Part shown: positions 20,487 to 30,186 of the stretch, piece after piece
Layout of the letters: every line of letters starts with the position of its first letter
Position numbering within the stretch: position 1 is the first letter of the stretch
Source: Ancylobacter tetraedralis
GTDB taxonomy: Bacteria; Pseudomonadota; Alphaproteobacteria; Rhizobiales; Xanthobacteraceae
Direction of reading: 5' to 3'
Assembly (NCBI RefSeq): GCF_014195655.1
Contig: NZ_JACICD010000007.1
Span: 164,739-228,738 of the forward strand
Length of the DNA: 64,000 bases
Made by a program: the position numbers and the translations under genes
Notes under the pieces: generated by a model
The model's input: only the letters and a program-made list of their open reading frames with translations
The model's database searches: none
Told to the model about the DNA's origin: nothing

Positions 20487-20572
20487 GCGTTTTCGAGCGA
20501 AATGGATACCGGCTTGCGTGAGGAAAACGCCTCGAGCCTCTTCGGCGAACCGGGGTTCCCTCGAAGAGGCTC
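20487..20572. repeat. double-hairpin intergenic palindrome
   Basis: Two hairpins follow the oxidoreductase stop. The first has GCGTTTTC (20487-20494) pairing with GAAAACGC (20523-20530) around a 28-base loop. The second is an 11-bp perfect stem, GAGCCTCTTCG (20534-20544) with CGAAGAGGCTC (20562-20572). The first half resembles an intergenic palindrome I associate with many Rhizobiales genomes, though I cannot name the family. It could serve as a bidirectional terminator between the convergent oxidoreductase and bamE genes. Confidence 0.55.
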
Positions 20573-20647
20573 CAGGCGAATCGATCAGACGAAGTCGCGA
20601 AAGCGCAGTTGACGACAGCCGGCGCCCCGCGTCGGCCGTCGGCGGCC

Positions 20648-21145
20648 TCAGAGCGTCGGGTTGAACTGGGTCGCGTTGAGGAACTGGCCGAGAATTGACA
20701 GTTCCTGTCCGCCGGTCGGCGTGGTCCGCGACACGAAGTCGAACACCTTGCCGTCCTTCAGGCCATAGTCGGCGATGCGGGTCACGCGCTTGTCCTTGGG
20801 GTCGAAATAGACCGCCAGAACGCGCTGGTCGATGATTTCGGGCCGCAGGAACATCACTTTCTTGGCCTTCTGCGAGATGTAGTAGAACACCTCGCCATCC
20901 ACGGTGGCGACAGTGGAGGGCGTGCCCAGCACGAGCAGCACCTGCTCCTGGCTCGATCCCACCGGAATCTGCTCCAGCGCGCCGGGCGTCGCCACATAGC
21001 CGCGCTGCTGCTCGGAGACGAAGCCCGTCGGCGTGCGCGGCAAGCCCATGCTCGAGGCCGGCATGCTGAGATCGCCGGGGGCGCATCCGGCCATCCCGAG
21101 AGCCGCCATCGCGGTCGCAAGGAGCGTTACGCGCGTCACTGCCAT
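20648..21145 (-). CDS. bamE: outer membrane protein assembly factor BamE
   Basis: BamE is a small lipoprotein of the outer membrane beta-barrel assembly complex. The ATG at 21145 gives 165 residues with a signal peptide ending LGMAGC, so Cys21 should be lipidated. The SmpA/OmlA fold is recognised by PVGSSQEQVLLVLGTPST, EVFYYISQKAK and RVLAVYFDPKDKRVTRI. A GTG one codon upstream is possible. Its place beside the CBP3 chaperone, yceD and plsX is the usual alphaproteobacterial setting. Confidence 0.9.
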   Translation of the reverse strand: MAVTRVTLLATAMAALGMAGCAPGDLSMPASSMGLPRTPTGFVSEQQRGYVATPGALEQIPVGSSQEQVLLVLGTPSTVATVDGEVFYYISQKAKKVMFLRPEIIDQRVLAVYFDPKDKRVTRIADYGLKDGKVFDFVSRTTPTGGQELSILGQFLNATQFNPTL

Positions 21146-21373
21146 CACCACATCTCCATCCGCCGCCACATCGCGCCGTCGCAAAGCGCGCAGCCGCCGA
21201 TCACGGCACGCGCGCTGCGCAGAAAGCACAGGCGGCGCCATCGACGCAACCTTGCCCCGCGCCGGCCGGCCTAGTCGAACCCGTCCGGGGTTGCCACTGG
21301 CACCGACCCGCGCTACCCCCCACATCGAACGTCCGCCTGCCAGAGGCGGGCGGCGCGAGGCAGGGAGCCGGTC

Positions 21374-21937
21374 ATGATTCTGCGCTTCTTCCGCCGGAAC
21401 GACGGACGTGAGACCATTCAGCGGCTCTATGGCGCGATCGTGGCACACTCGCGCGATCCGGCATTCTATACCGCTTATGGTGTGCCCGACACGATCGAAG
21501 GCCGGTTCGAGATGATCCTCGTGCACGCCTTCCTGCTGTTTCACCGGCTGAAGGACGAAAGCACGGAGCGTCGTGAATTCGCCCAGAGAGTGTTCGACGC
21601 TTTCTGTGTCGACATGGATGCCAATCTGCGGGAAATGGGCGTGGGCGATCTCACCGTGCCGAAGAAGATGAAGCGCGTCGCCGAGGCCTTCTACGGCCGC
21701 GTGAGCGTCTATGACGCGGCGCTGGCCGAGCCGGACGACGCATCCCTCGCGCACGCCGTCCACCGCAATGTTTATGCGGACGATGGCGCCCGCATCGCCG
21801 AGGCCCAAGCCCTGGCGCTGTATATGCGCCGCGCCGTCACCGCGCTCGCGGCGGTACCCTTCGAAACCTTCGCGGCGGGCGAACTGCCCCTGCCGCCCGC
21901 CACCGATATCAACTTCAAGGAGGTCACGCCGTCATGA
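21374..21937 (+). CDS. ubiquinol-cytochrome c chaperone (CBP3 homolog)
   Basis: This is a homolog of mitochondrial Cbp3/UQCC1, which assists cytochrome b synthesis and bc1 complex assembly. The 187-residue protein has the family core QRLYGAIVAHSRDPAFYTAYG, followed by ILVHAFLLFHRLK and the FDAFCVDMDANLREMGVGDL block. It is divergent from bamE across 228 bp. Its stop overlaps the yceD start by four bases (ATGA), so the two are translationally coupled. Confidence 0.88.
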   Translation: MILRFFRRNDGRETIQRLYGAIVAHSRDPAFYTAYGVPDTIEGRFEMILVHAFLLFHRLKDESTERREFAQRVFDAFCVDMDANLREMGVGDLTVPKKMKRVAEAFYGRVSVYDAALAEPDDASLAHAVHRNVYADDGARIAEAQALALYMRRAVTALAAVPFETFAAGELPLPPATDINFKEVTPS

Positions 21938-22461
21938 CCGATGCGTTGCCGATGAGCCATCCGGTAGTGGTGGCAAGCCTTCCCGACACGGGCACCACCG
22001 TCAAGCTCGCGCCGGATGCCGCCACGCGCGCGGCGCTTGCCGCCGATTTCGGCATTCCGGGCATTTCCGCCCTGACCGCCACCGTAACCCTCGTTCCCGG
22101 AAGCGGAGGCAGCGTGCGGGTCACGGGGCACCTCGACGCCGTGGTGACGCAGACCTGCGTCGTCACGCTGGAGAATTTCGAGGGGCCGGTGTCGGAAGAC
22201 ATCGACATGCATTTCGCGCCGGCCGAGAAGCTGCCGGAGGTGAAGCCGGGGGCGGAAATCGACGTCACCGAACTGAATCTGCCCGATCCACTGGTCAACG
22301 GCACGGTGGATGTCGGCGGCGTGGTCGCGGAATTTCTCGCCCTCGGGCTCGATCCCTATCCGCGCAAGCCGGGTGTGGCGTTCTCCGGCGTGGAGGAACT
22401 GAGCGATGCGGAAGCCTCCCCCTTCGCCGCGCTGGCGCGCCTGCGCGACGAGGACAAGTAG
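21934..22461 (+). CDS. yceD: YceD/DUF177 family protein
   Basis: DUF177 proteins such as E. coli YceD and plant homologs are linked to 23S rRNA processing or accumulation. The 175-residue protein shows the family pattern: VRVTGHLDAVVTQTCVVTLE, then the acidic PGAEIDVTELNLPDPLVNGTVDVGG-like core (written in parts here), and LALGLDPYPRKPGV. Only one of the usual cysteines is evident. In many bacteria rpmF follows yceD, but here plsX follows after 132 bp with no rpmF between. The ATG at 21934 overlaps the upstream stop. Confidence 0.85.
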   Translation: MTDALPMSHPVVVASLPDTGTTVKLAPDAATRAALAADFGIPGISALTATVTLVPGSGGSVRVTGHLDAVVTQTCVVTLENFEGPVSEDIDMHFAPAEKLPEVKPGAEIDVTELNLPDPLVNGTVDVGGVVAEFLALGLDPYPRKPGVAFSGVEELSDAEASPFAALARLRDEDK

Positions 22462-22593
22462 GGCCAAGGCGCGGCATTTTGGGTCTAAATGGCCTGACGC
22501 TATTGTCATGTCGGCCCAACTGAGGCATGCCCTCATCGCCTCCGCGGTTCCCTCCGGGCCGCGTGTACCCGATCTGAGAGACCTCACCGCTAG

Positions 22594-23673
22594 ATGTCTT
22601 CGACCGTCCGCATAGCGCTCGACGTGATGGGCGGCGACCATGGTCCGGACGTCGTGCTGCCGGGTGCGGAGATCGCGCTCGTCCGCCACCCGGACATTCG
22701 CTACCTCCTGTTCGGAGACGAGGCGCGTATCCGCCCCTTGCTCGCCGCGCATCCGCGCCTCGCGCAGGCGAGCCAGATCATCCACACCGATGTCGTGGTC
22801 CGCATGGACGACAAGCCGAGCCAGGCCCTGCGCCACGGCCGGCGCGTCTCTTCCATGTGGAAGGCGATCGACGCCGTGCGCCTGCATGAGGCCGATTGTG
22901 CCGTCTCCGCCGGCAATACCGGCGCGCTGATGGCGATGGCGAAGGTCAACCTGAAGACGATGGCCGGGATCGATCGCCCCGCCATCGCCTGCCTGTGGCC
23001 GACCATGTGCGGCGAGAGCGTCGTGCTGGATGTCGGCGCCTCGATCGGCGCCAGCGGGCAGCATCTGGTCGACATGGCGGTGATGGGCGCGGCCATGGCG
23101 CGCATCGTGTTCGACATCGAGCGCCCGACCGTGGGGCTGCTCAATGTCGGCGTCGAGGAGATCAAGGGCGTCGAGGAAGTGAAGGAAGCCGGCACGGCGC
23201 TGCGCGAGAGCGGCCATCCCGGCCTTGCCTATCACGGCTTCGTCGAGGGCGACGATATCGGGCGCGGCACGGTGGACGTGGTCGTCACCGAGGGCTTCTC
23301 GGGCAATATCGCGCTCAAGACCGCCGAGGGAACCGCCAAGCAGGTGGCCGACTATCTGCGCGCCGCCATCAATCGCAGCCTGCTGGCGAAGATCGGCTAT
23401 CTCCTCGCCCGCGGCGCCTTCAACGCGCTGCGCGAGAAGCTCGACCCGCGCAAGTCCAATGGCGGCGTGTTCCTCGGGCTCAACGGCGTGGTGATCAAGA
23501 GCCATGGCGGCACCGATGCGGAAGGCTTCGCCTCGGCGGTCGACATCGGCTACGACATGGTGCGCTACCAGCTGCTTTCCCGTATTGCCGCGGGAATGAA
23601 CGATCGTCCCCGGGTTGGAGCGCGCGCCGGTGCGGCGGCTTCCGCTTCGGCCGAATTACAGGTTTCATCGTGA
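22594..23673 (+). CDS. plsX: phosphate acyltransferase PlsX
   Basis: PlsX makes acyl-phosphate from acyl-ACP, the acyl donor for PlsY in phospholipid synthesis. The 359 residues begin [20 protein letters not shown], with [16 protein letters not shown] and [17 protein letters not shown] further on, all hallmarks of the family. The alanine-rich C-terminal 25 residues are variable. The TGA overlaps the GTG start of fabH, as in the usual coupled plsX-fabH pair. Confidence 0.96.
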   Translation: MSSTVRIALDVMGGDHGPDVVLPGAEIALVRHPDIRYLLFGDEARIRPLLAAHPRLAQASQIIHTDVVVRMDDKPSQALRHGRRVSSMWKAIDAVRLHEADCAVSAGNTGALMAMAKVNLKTMAGIDRPAIACLWPTMCGESVVLDVGASIGASGQHLVDMAVMGAAMARIVFDIERPTVGLLNVGVEEIKGVEEVKEAGTALRESGHPGLAYHGFVEGDDIGRGTVDVVVTEGFSGNIALKTAEGTAKQVADYLRAAINRSLLAKIGYLLARGAFNALREKLDPRKSNGGVFLGLNGVVIKSHGGTDAEGFASAVDIGYDMVRYQLLSRIAAGMNDRPRVGARAGAAASASAELQVSS

Positions 23674-24644
23674 CTGACATTCGTTCCGTCGTGCGCGGCG
23701 TTGGCGCGTATCTGCCCGCCCGCACGCTCACCAATGCCGATCTCGCCCAGATCGTGGATACGTCGGACGAATGGATCGTCCAGCGCACCGGTATACGCGA
23801 GCGCCACATCGCCGCCGACCATGAGCTGACTTCCGATCTCGCGCTGCATGCCGCCCGCGCGGCGCTGGCCGATGCGGGGATGGAGCCGGGCGACATCGAC
23901 CTCATCGTGCTCGCCACCTCCACGCCCGACAACACGTTCCCGGCGACGGCGGTGAGCGTGCAGGCCGGACTCGGCGTCACCCAGGGCGCCGCCTTCGACC
24001 TGCAGGCGGTGTGCTCGGGCTTCGTCTTCGCGGTGGCGACCGCCGACAGCTTCCTGAGGTCTGGCGCCTTCAAGCGCGCGCTGGTGATCGGCGCGGAAAC
24101 CTTCTCGCGCATCCTCGACTGGTCGGACCGTACCACCTGCGTGCTGTTCGGCGATGGCGCCGGTGCGCTGGTGCTGGAAGGCGTCGCTACCCAGGACGCC
24201 GGCGGGCGAGGCGTGCTCACCACGCATCTGCGCTCGGACGGGCGGCACAAGAACAAGCTCTATGTCGATGGCGGCGTCTCCTCGACAAAGACCGTCGGCT
24301 TCCTGCGCATGGAAGGGCGGGAAGTGTTCCGCCATGCCGTGGGCATGATCACCGATGTGATCGTCGATGCCTTCGAGGCGACCGGCGAGAGCGCGCAGAC
24401 GATCGACTGGTTCGTGCCGCACCAGGCCAACCGCCGCATCATCGACGCGAGCGCCGTCAAGCTCGGCATCGCGCCGGAGAAAGTGGTCGTCACGGTCGAC
24501 AGGCACGGCAACACTTCCGCCGCCTCTATCCCGCTGGCGCTGGCCGCGGCCCACGCGGATGGGCGGATCAAGACCGGCGACCTCGTGCTGCTGGAAGCGA
24601 TGGGCGGGGGCTTTACCTGGGGATCGGCGCTAATCCGCTGGTAG
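23670..24644 (+). CDS. fabH: beta-ketoacyl-ACP synthase III
   Basis: FabH starts fatty acid synthesis by condensing acetyl-CoA with malonyl-ACP. With the GTG at 23670 the protein has 324 residues. The catalytic triad is Cys115 (AVCSGF), His251 (PHQANRRI) and Asn281 (HGNTSAAS). The N-terminus [16 protein letters not shown] is standard. The very long open frame upstream of the GTG is the shadow of plsX. The GTG overlaps the plsX stop by three bases, so translation is coupled. Confidence 0.97.
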   Translation: MTDIRSVVRGVGAYLPARTLTNADLAQIVDTSDEWIVQRTGIRERHIAADHELTSDLALHAARAALADAGMEPGDIDLIVLATSTPDNTFPATAVSVQAGLGVTQGAAFDLQAVCSGFVFAVATADSFLRSGAFKRALVIGAETFSRILDWSDRTTCVLFGDGAGALVLEGVATQDAGGRGVLTTHLRSDGRHKNKLYVDGGVSSTKTVGFLRMEGREVFRHAVGMITDVIVDAFEATGESAQTIDWFVPHQANRRIIDASAVKLGIAPEKVVVTVDRHGNTSAASIPLALAAAHADGRIKTGDLVLLEAMGGGFTWGSALIRW

Positions 24645-24741
24645 GGCTACCCTTACCGCATCTCGCCGTTGACCGCGCACCTGTCCGGCGCCTAAGCTGC
24701 GGCCTCCGTTTAGAAAAGTCTAACAATAAAGGAGGCGTAGC

Positions 24742-25053
24742 ATGGCCGGTCGAACCATCACGCGTGCAGATCTGGGCGAAGCCGTCTACCAGCGCGTGGG
24801 CCTGTCGCGGACCGAATCGGCCGCGCTCGTGGAGACCGTGCTGTCGGAGATTGCCGACTGCGTGGCGCGCGGCGAGACGGTGAAACTCTCGTCCTTCGGC
24901 TCCTTCGTGGTGCGCCAGAAGGGCGAGCGCGTGGGGCGCAATCCCAAGACCGGCGAGGAAGTGCCGATCGCCCCGCGCCGGGTCATGGTGTTCAAGCCGT
25001 CCAACATCCTCAAGCAGCAGATCAACGGCAACGACGCCGAGACCGGCTCGTGA
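24742..25053 (+). CDS. ihfA: integration host factor subunit alpha
   Basis: IHF alpha bends DNA as a heterodimer with IhfB. The 103 residues contain the whole HU/IHF fold, with [20 protein letters not shown] and the minor-groove arm [19 protein letters not shown] carrying the conserved proline. The ATG at 24742 follows an AAAGGAGG Shine-Dalgarno at 24729-24736. The order fabH-ihfA-merR is typical of alphaproteobacteria. Confidence 0.96.
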   Translation: MAGRTITRADLGEAVYQRVGLSRTESAALVETVLSEIADCVARGETVKLSSFGSFVVRQKGERVGRNPKTGEEVPIAPRRVMVFKPSNILKQQINGNDAETGS

Positions 25054-25076
25054 GCCACCGCGAGGAGTAGCCGAGC

Positions 25077-26159
25077 GTGGAGAAGGGCCCCGACGCCTTC
25101 CGCACGATCAGCGAAGTGGCCGAGGATCTCGACCTGCCGCAGCATGTACTGCGGTTCTGGGAGACACGCTTCCCGCAGATTCGCCCGCTGAAGCGGGGAG
25201 GGGGGCGGCGCTATTACCGCCCGGACGACGTGGAACTGCTGCGCGGCATCCGACACCTGCTCTATGCCGAGGGCTACACCATTCGTGGTGTCCAACGCAT
25301 CCTCAAGGAAGATGGGCCACGCCACGTGCAGGCCATCTGGCAGGCCATTGAGGGGGGCGACGCGGCGGGTGGAGGCACGGCGGGCGGTCGCGCGGCGCGG
25401 ACCGATGACGACGACAGCACCGACGACATCGCCGATGACGACAGCACCGGTGACGACATGGCCGGTGACGACCTCGGCGAGGCGGGAGGGCGCGCGCGTG
25501 GACGCGAGGGGGCGGCCCCCGCGCGGGGCGGTGCGCTGAGCGGGCTGCTGAACCTTCTGCCCTCGCGCCAGCACGGCGGCGCGGCTGAGGAGGGCGTCAC
25601 CGTGAGACGGGTCGGCCGTCACCCGCTGGATGACGAACCGGAATTCCCCGAACTGCCGCTGCTGCCGGAGATCGCGCCGCGCGAGGAACGGCATCTGCGC
25701 GAGCCCGGCCGGCGCGAGCCAAGCCTGTATGAGCCGCATCTGCAAGAACCGCATCTGCATCCGCCTGGCCTGCCCGAGGGGCGGCGTGCGGAGCCGCAGG
25801 TCGGCCCCCCGCCGTTCGGTGAGGCCCGGCCGAGCTTCGCGTTTCGGCCGCTGGCACCCGAGCGCGAGCCCGGGGTGGACGATGAGAGCGACGACGATCG
25901 GCCCGCGCGTCCCGGAATCGACCAACAGGCCGACGAGGATGACGGCTATGGGCGCCCTCCGGCGCGGGGCGAGCGGCCGCCATCGCGGGACGAACCGGCG
26001 CTGCACGCGGCGGAGCCACTTCTGGCGGTGTCGCGCACGCAGCTGACGGCGGATGATATCCGGCGCCTGCTCCTGACCTTCCAGGAGTTGCGGGAATGCC
26101 GCCGCATCCTGGAGGCTGCGCGCGACGAGGGCGGCTTTCCCATGGACGAGGGCAACTGA
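25077..26159 (+). CDS. MerR-family regulator with a long disordered middle region
   Basis: The first 75 residues form a MerR helix-turn-helix domain: [42 protein letters not shown] and [15 protein letters not shown]. This alphaproteobacterial MerR group regularly follows ihfA; its targets are not established. Residues 95-310 or so are low-complexity, with Asp-rich repeats ([12 protein letters not shown]) and then proline, glutamate and arginine-rich sequence. The last 30 residues ([23 protein letters not shown]) form an amphipathic helix conserved in this group. The GTG start at 25077 lies 23 bp after ihfA. Confidence 0.85.
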   Translation: MEKGPDAFRTISEVAEDLDLPQHVLRFWETRFPQIRPLKRGGGRRYYRPDDVELLRGIRHLLYAEGYTIRGVQRILKEDGPRHVQAIWQAIEGGDAAGGGTAGGRAARTDDDDSTDDIADDDSTGDDMAGDDLGEAGGRARGREGAAPARGGALSGLLNLLPSRQHGGAAEEGVTVRRVGRHPLDDEPEFPELPLLPEIAPREERHLREPGRREPSLYEPHLQEPHLHPPGLPEGRRAEPQVGPPPFGEARPSFAFRPLAPEREPGVDDESDDDRPARPGIDQQADEDDGYGRPPARGERPPSRDEPALHAAEPLLAVSRTQLTADDIRRLLLTFQELRECRRILEAARDEGGFPMDEGN

Positions 26160-26305
26160 CCCTCAGCGGAGACTCCTTGCCGTCTGGTGGGCTCCGAGGG
26201 GCGCTGTAGGCGCCAGCGGGGAGGCGCGGGCCCTCTCGACCCGCGCGCTCGTTTTCCCGATCTCCGGTTTTCCCGTCTCCGGTCTTGCAGAGTCCGGACG
26301 CGGCG

Positions 26306-26689
26306 TCACTCCACCACGGCGATCTGCACCTTGGCGACGCCCCGCGAGCGGAAGCCGAGGCTTTCCGCCGCGGCGGTCGAGACATCGACGATACGACCGC
26401 GCACGAAGGGGCCGCGGTCATTGATGCGCACCACCACCGAGCGGCCATTGGCCTGATTGGTGACGCGCAGTTTGGTGCCGAAGGGCAATGAGCGATGCGC
26501 GGCCGTCAGGCCCCGCGCATTGTGCTGCTCGCCGTTGGCGGTGCGGCCGCCATAACCGTAGTACGACGCCATTCCGGACGTCGCAAAAGTCTTCTTCTGA
26601 TCAGCGTGCGCAGGTTTGCCGCCGGCGGCGAAGATGATCCCCATCGCGAAAGCCGCGGTGGCAATCCGTCCCGATCCCCAAGCCGTCAA
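26306..26689 (-). CDS. rlpA: RlpA-like double-psi beta-barrel protein
   Basis: This 127-residue exported protein has a signal peptide (cleavage likely after PAHA, near residue 29). A double-psi beta-barrel follows: GMASYYGYGGRTANGE, FGTKLRVTNQANGRSVVVRI and the catalytic-type NDRGPFVRGRIVDVS. Such domains occur in RlpA septal lytic transglycosylases. There is no SPOR domain, so septal targeting is not implied. It is a short stand-alone member of the kind common in Rhizobiales. Confidence 0.85.
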   Translation of the reverse strand: MTAWGSGRIATAAFAMGIIFAAGGKPAHADQKKTFATSGMASYYGYGGRTANGEQHNARGLTAAHRSLPFGTKLRVTNQANGRSVVVRINDRGPFVRGRIVDVSTAAAESLGFRSRGVAKVQIAVVE

Positions 26690-27077
26690 TACCTCGTTCC
26701 TTCTCCAGTTTCACAATGCGAATCTGGATGGAAAGGAAATGTGGCAAGGTCATCACGATGAAGTGGCGGGATCTGGGCAATATCGATGGATAGCTGGCAT
26801 AATTCATAAGCAACACGTGATGCACAGAGTGCCCGATGCCAGCCTTATCTGCAAGCATTGGCGATAGATATTCACACCCGCAAGTTACTTATACGTGATC
26901 GAATCAATACTGTACGAAGCGCGCCTTCACTTTCGTTCGCAAATGATGCCGCCGTCTCCGCGAGAGGAAGCGCGCGCGCCGATCGGACGAAAGCCCCGAT
27001 GGATTTTCGCCGCCGCGCGGTGCTATGGAGCCGCGCTGGAAGATCTGCCGACGAGGTCGGCCAAGGAGTGAAGTTCG
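26690..27077. other. AT-richer divergent intergenic region, no gene seen
   Basis: The 388 bp between rlpA and the aldehyde dehydrogenase are clearly less GC-rich than their surroundings, especially 26700-26935. Open frames here have no recognisable protein character. The region probably holds two divergent promoters. I could not define clear -35/-10 pairs with confidence. Confidence 0.5.
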
Positions 27078-28628
27078 ATGGCGACGAAGAGCGAAGCGGG
27101 GATTGTCCACAAGCCGGTCGCGCAGGAGGTGGCCGACCTCCTGCAGTCCCTCGGCGTTCCCGAGGCGTCCTGGCACGGCGGCACGCGCGCGGCGCGCTCG
27201 CCCATCACCGGCGAGATCACGGCGCATGTCGTGGAAGCCGAAGCGAGCGCCGTGTCCGGCGCGGTGGCCCGATCGGTGGCTGCCTTCGAGGCCTGGCGGA
27301 CCGTGCCCGCGCCGCGCCGCGGCGAGTTGGTGCGCCTTCTCGGCGAGGAACTGCGCGCCCACAAGACCGCGCTCGGCCGGCTGGTGACGCTGGAAGCGGG
27401 CAAGATCGTCTCGGAGGGCCTCGGCGAGGTTCAGGAGATGATCGACATCTGCGATTTCGCCGTCGGCCTGTCGCGCCAGCTCTACGGCCTCACCATCGCC
27501 TCCGAGCGACCGGGCCATCGCATGATGGAAACCTGGCACCCGGTCGGGCCGGTCGGCATCATCACCGCGTTCAACTTCCCCGTGGCCGTGTGGTCTTGGA
27601 ATGCCGCGCTCGCGCTGGTGTGCGGCAACAGCGTGCTGTGGAAGCCCTCCGAGAAGACCCCGCTTACCGCGCTCGCCGTGCAGGCGCTGTTCGAGCGCGC
27701 CGTGACCGCGTTCGGCGGGGCGCCCGAAGGGCTCTCCCAGCTGCTGATCGGCGGCGCTGAAGTGGGCGCCGCGCTCACCGACGATGTCCGCGTGCCGGTC
27801 ATCTCCGCCACCGGCTCCACCCGCATGGGCCGCATCGTCGGCGAGCGCGTGGCGCGTCGCTTCGGCCGCTCGATTCTCGAGCTCGGCGGCAACAACGCCG
27901 CCATCGTCTGCCCCTCGGCCGATCTCGACCTCACGCTGCGCGGCATCGCCTTCGCGGCGATGGGCACCGCCGGCCAGCGCTGCACCAGCCTGCGCCGCCT
28001 CATCGTGAACGAGAGCGTCTACGACACGCTGGTGCCGCGCCTCGCCAAGGCCTACGCCTCGGTCAGCATCGGCGACCCGCGCGAGGCCGGCACGCTGATC
28101 GGCCCGCTGATCGACGCCGAGGCCTATGAGGGCATGCAGAAGGCGCTGGAGACCGCCCGCGCGGCCGGCGGCCGTATCCATGGCGGCGAGCGGGTGAGGG
28201 CGGACGCGGCTGCGGACGCCTATTACGTGCGCCCGGCCATCGTGGAACTCGACGAGCAGATCGACGTGGTCAAGCACGAGACCTTCGCGCCGATTCTCTA
28301 CGTGCTGCGGGTCGGCGGCCTGCCGGAAGCGATCAAGCTGCACAATGACGTGCCGCAGGGCCTGTCCTCGTCGATCTTCACCAGCGACCTGCGCGAGGCC
28401 GAGACCTTCGTCTCCGCGGAAGGATCGGATTGCGGCATCGCCAATGTGAATATCGGCCCGTCCGGCGCCGAGATCGGCGGGGCGTTCGGCGGCGAGAAGG
28501 AAACCGGCGGCGGGCGCGAGTCCGGCTCGGATGCGTGGAAGGCCTATATGCGGCGCGCCACCAACACCATCAACTACTCGCGCCAGCTGCCGCTGGCTCA
28601 GGGCGTGTCGTTCGACGTCGAAGGCTGA
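27078..28628 (+). CDS. ALDH7-type aldehyde dehydrogenase (aminoadipate semialdehyde/P6C dehydrogenase-like)
   Basis: This NAD-dependent aldehyde dehydrogenase has 516 residues. The general base is Glu268 in LELGGNNAAIV and the nucleophile is Cys302 in GTAGQRCTSLRRLIV. Cofactor-binding motifs NFPVAVWSWNAALALVCGN and WKPSEKTPL are clear. The GNNA and GQRCTSLRR forms point to the ALDH7 group (antiquitin, AmaB), which oxidises alpha-aminoadipate semialdehyde in lysine breakdown. No lysine catabolic gene is adjacent, so the substrate is inference. The 3' end overlaps the convergent nitroreductase by 31 bp. Confidence 0.88.
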   Translation: MATKSEAGIVHKPVAQEVADLLQSLGVPEASWHGGTRAARSPITGEITAHVVEAEASAVSGAVARSVAAFEAWRTVPAPRRGELVRLLGEELRAHKTALGRLVTLEAGKIVSEGLGEVQEMIDICDFAVGLSRQLYGLTIASERPGHRMMETWHPVGPVGIITAFNFPVAVWSWNAALALVCGNSVLWKPSEKTPLTALAVQALFERAVTAFGGAPEGLSQLLIGGAEVGAALTDDVRVPVISATGSTRMGRIVGERVARRFGRSILELGGNNAAIVCPSADLDLTLRGIAFAAMGTAGQRCTSLRRLIVNESVYDTLVPRLAKAYASVSIGDPREAGTLIGPLIDAEAYEGMQKALETARAAGGRIHGGERVRADAAADAYYVRPAIVELDEQIDVVKHETFAPILYVLRVGGLPEAIKLHNDVPQGLSSSIFTSDLREAETFVSAEGSDCGIANVNIGPSGAEIGGAFGGEKETGGGRESGSDAWKAYMRRATNTINYSRQLPLAQGVSFDVEG

Positions 28629-29315
28629 TCGTTCACGCCCGACGCGGGGGCGAAGGTGGCGGGCGTCCAGAAGCTCGCCACCGCGTCCGGCGCCGGGCGC
28701 GGCCGGTCCTCGGTGAGGCGGACCGGCCGGCCGACATGGATGAAGCCGGCGATTCGCTCGCCCGGCCGGATACCGACCAGCGCCGCGGCCTCCGGGTCGC
28801 GGCCCGGCCATTTCAGCAGCCATTGCGTGGCGAAGCCCAGCGCGGTCGCCGCCACGGTGAGCGCCATGCCGGCCGCGCCGGCGGACAGGACCTGATTCCA
28901 TTCCGGCACCCTGGCGCCGGGGTCCGGGCGGCTCACCAGCACCACGGTCAGCGGCGCACGCGACAGATACAGCGTCCACATATCGGCCTTGGCGGGCGGC
29001 AGCTCCGGGTTCTGCCGGGCATAGAGCGCGTCCAGCTGTGCACCCAGCGCCTGCCGCGCGTCCCCCTCGATGAGGATGAAGCGCCACGGCACCAGCCTGC
29101 CATGATCGGGCACTCGGGCGGCGAGAGCGATGAGCTGCGCCAGTTCTTCGCGCGTCGGCCCCGGCTCGGCGAGCCCGCGCAGCGGCGCCGAGCGGCGCTG
29201 CTCCAGCCGCGCGAGCATCTCCTGTGCCGGGGGCAGCATCCGCGGTGTAGCGCCCGATTCCGCGTCGACCTCCGGGCCTTGTGCCGCGTGGTGGGTGTGA
29301 GCAGGCGAGGGCATC
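28598..29315 (-). CDS. nitroreductase family protein, YdjA-like
   Basis: This is an FMN-dependent nitroreductase-fold protein. The core starts at LARLEQRRSAPLRGLAEPGP and continues with LAARVPDHGRLVPWRFILIEGD, the pattern of the short YdjA-type subgroup. The middle has PEWNQVLSAGAAGMALTVAATALG, and GFIHVGRP closes the fold. The substrate is unknown. The ATG at 29315 gives 238 residues; a GTG at 29368 would add 18. The first 35 residues are not part of the fold. The last ten codons overlap the convergent dehydrogenase gene. Confidence 0.82.
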
Positions 29316-29425
29316 CGGCGTCTCCTTGGCGTGCCGCCATTATATCGGCATGCGCCAGAGGTGCGCACCCTTGCCGGCGGCGCGGCGGGGCCTAGTTACC
29401 GGCGCACCGCCACAGAGTACCCGCC

Positions 29426-29956
29426 ATGAGCCTTTTCATCCGCGCCGTCTTCGCCATAGCCGCCTGCGCCCTCATGGCGGTCGCGGCGGTGCTCATGACC
29501 TATGCGCCCTATAGCGTCATCACCCATGCCCTGGCCGAGGGCACGCCGCTGCACACTCCGCTGCTGGAGGTGGTGGGCTATCTCATCGTCGCCATCGCGC
29601 TGTTCGATGTCGCCAAATATTTCTTCGAGGAGGAGGTGCCTGCCGGGCGCGAGAAGCGCACTCCCTCCGACACCCGGCGCGGCCTGACCAAGTTCCTCTC
29701 CACCATCGTCATCGCCCTGTTCCTCGAGGCGCTGGTTCTGGTGTTCGAGACGGCGCGCGAGGATCCCGCGCATATCGTCTATCCCGCCCTGCTGGTCGCT
29801 GCCGCCTGCGCCACACTGCTGGCGCTCGGCCTGTTCCAGCGCCTGAGCGCCGCGACCGAGAAAGAGGTCGGTCCCGAGCCGGAAGACGAGGTCGCGGAGG
29901 GTTCCCCACAGGCTTCCACCAAGCGCCCGCTTGCGTCGCGCGACACAAATGGCTAG
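29426..29956 (+). CDS. conserved membrane protein of unknown function
   Basis: This 176-residue protein has about four predicted transmembrane helices: near residues 5-30, 45-66 (EVVGYLIVAIALFDVAKYFF), 86-107 and 117-138. A charged cytoplasmic loop (EEEVPAGREKRTPSDTRRG) separates the second and third. The C-terminal 35 residues are polar and probably disordered. I do not recognise the family. It is transcribed away from the nitroreductase gene and is followed by tRNA-Pro. Confidence 0.65.
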   Translation: MSLFIRAVFAIAACALMAVAAVLMTYAPYSVITHALAEGTPLHTPLLEVVGYLIVAIALFDVAKYFFEEEVPAGREKRTPSDTRRGLTKFLSTIVIALFLEALVLVFETAREDPAHIVYPALLVAAACATLLALGLFQRLSAATEKEVGPEPEDEVAEGSPQASTKRPLASRDTNG

Positions 29957-29977
29957 ACAGGCGACGCCTTCGGGCAT

Positions 29978-30055
29978 CGGAGCGTAGCGCAGTCCGGTTA
30001 GCGCACTAGTCTGGGGGACTAGGGGTCGGAGGTTCAAATCCTCTCGCTCCGACCA
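29978..30055 (+). tRNA. tRNA-Pro(GGG)
   Basis: A complete cloverleaf is visible. The 7-bp acceptor stem is CGGAGCG/CGCTCCG, the D arm includes AGCGCAGTCCGGTTAGCGC, and the anticodon stem is CTAGT/ACTAG with anticodon GGG at 30013-30015. The T arm is GGAGGTTCAAATCCTC. Discriminator A and an encoded CCA (30053-30055) follow, then a short T run that may terminate transcription. Confidence 0.97.
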
Positions 30056-30186
30056 TTTTTTCCAAACCGAGCATGGCCTTGGCGGAAAGCGGCAAAGAGC
30101 GCCGCCCGCCCTGGCCCGGTGGTATCGGCAGGAACCAAATCCCGGCAATCTCGTTAAGATGGCGGCTCGATAGCTGGGAGTTAGCC

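Noticed and set aside
22462..22593. Place where rpmF might be expected between yceD and plsX
   Set aside because: The 132 bp contain no L32-like zinc-ribbon protein in any frame.
29978..30055. tRNA-Pro as an attachment site for an integrated element
   Set aside because: No integrase, no duplicated tRNA 3' end and no composition change around it.
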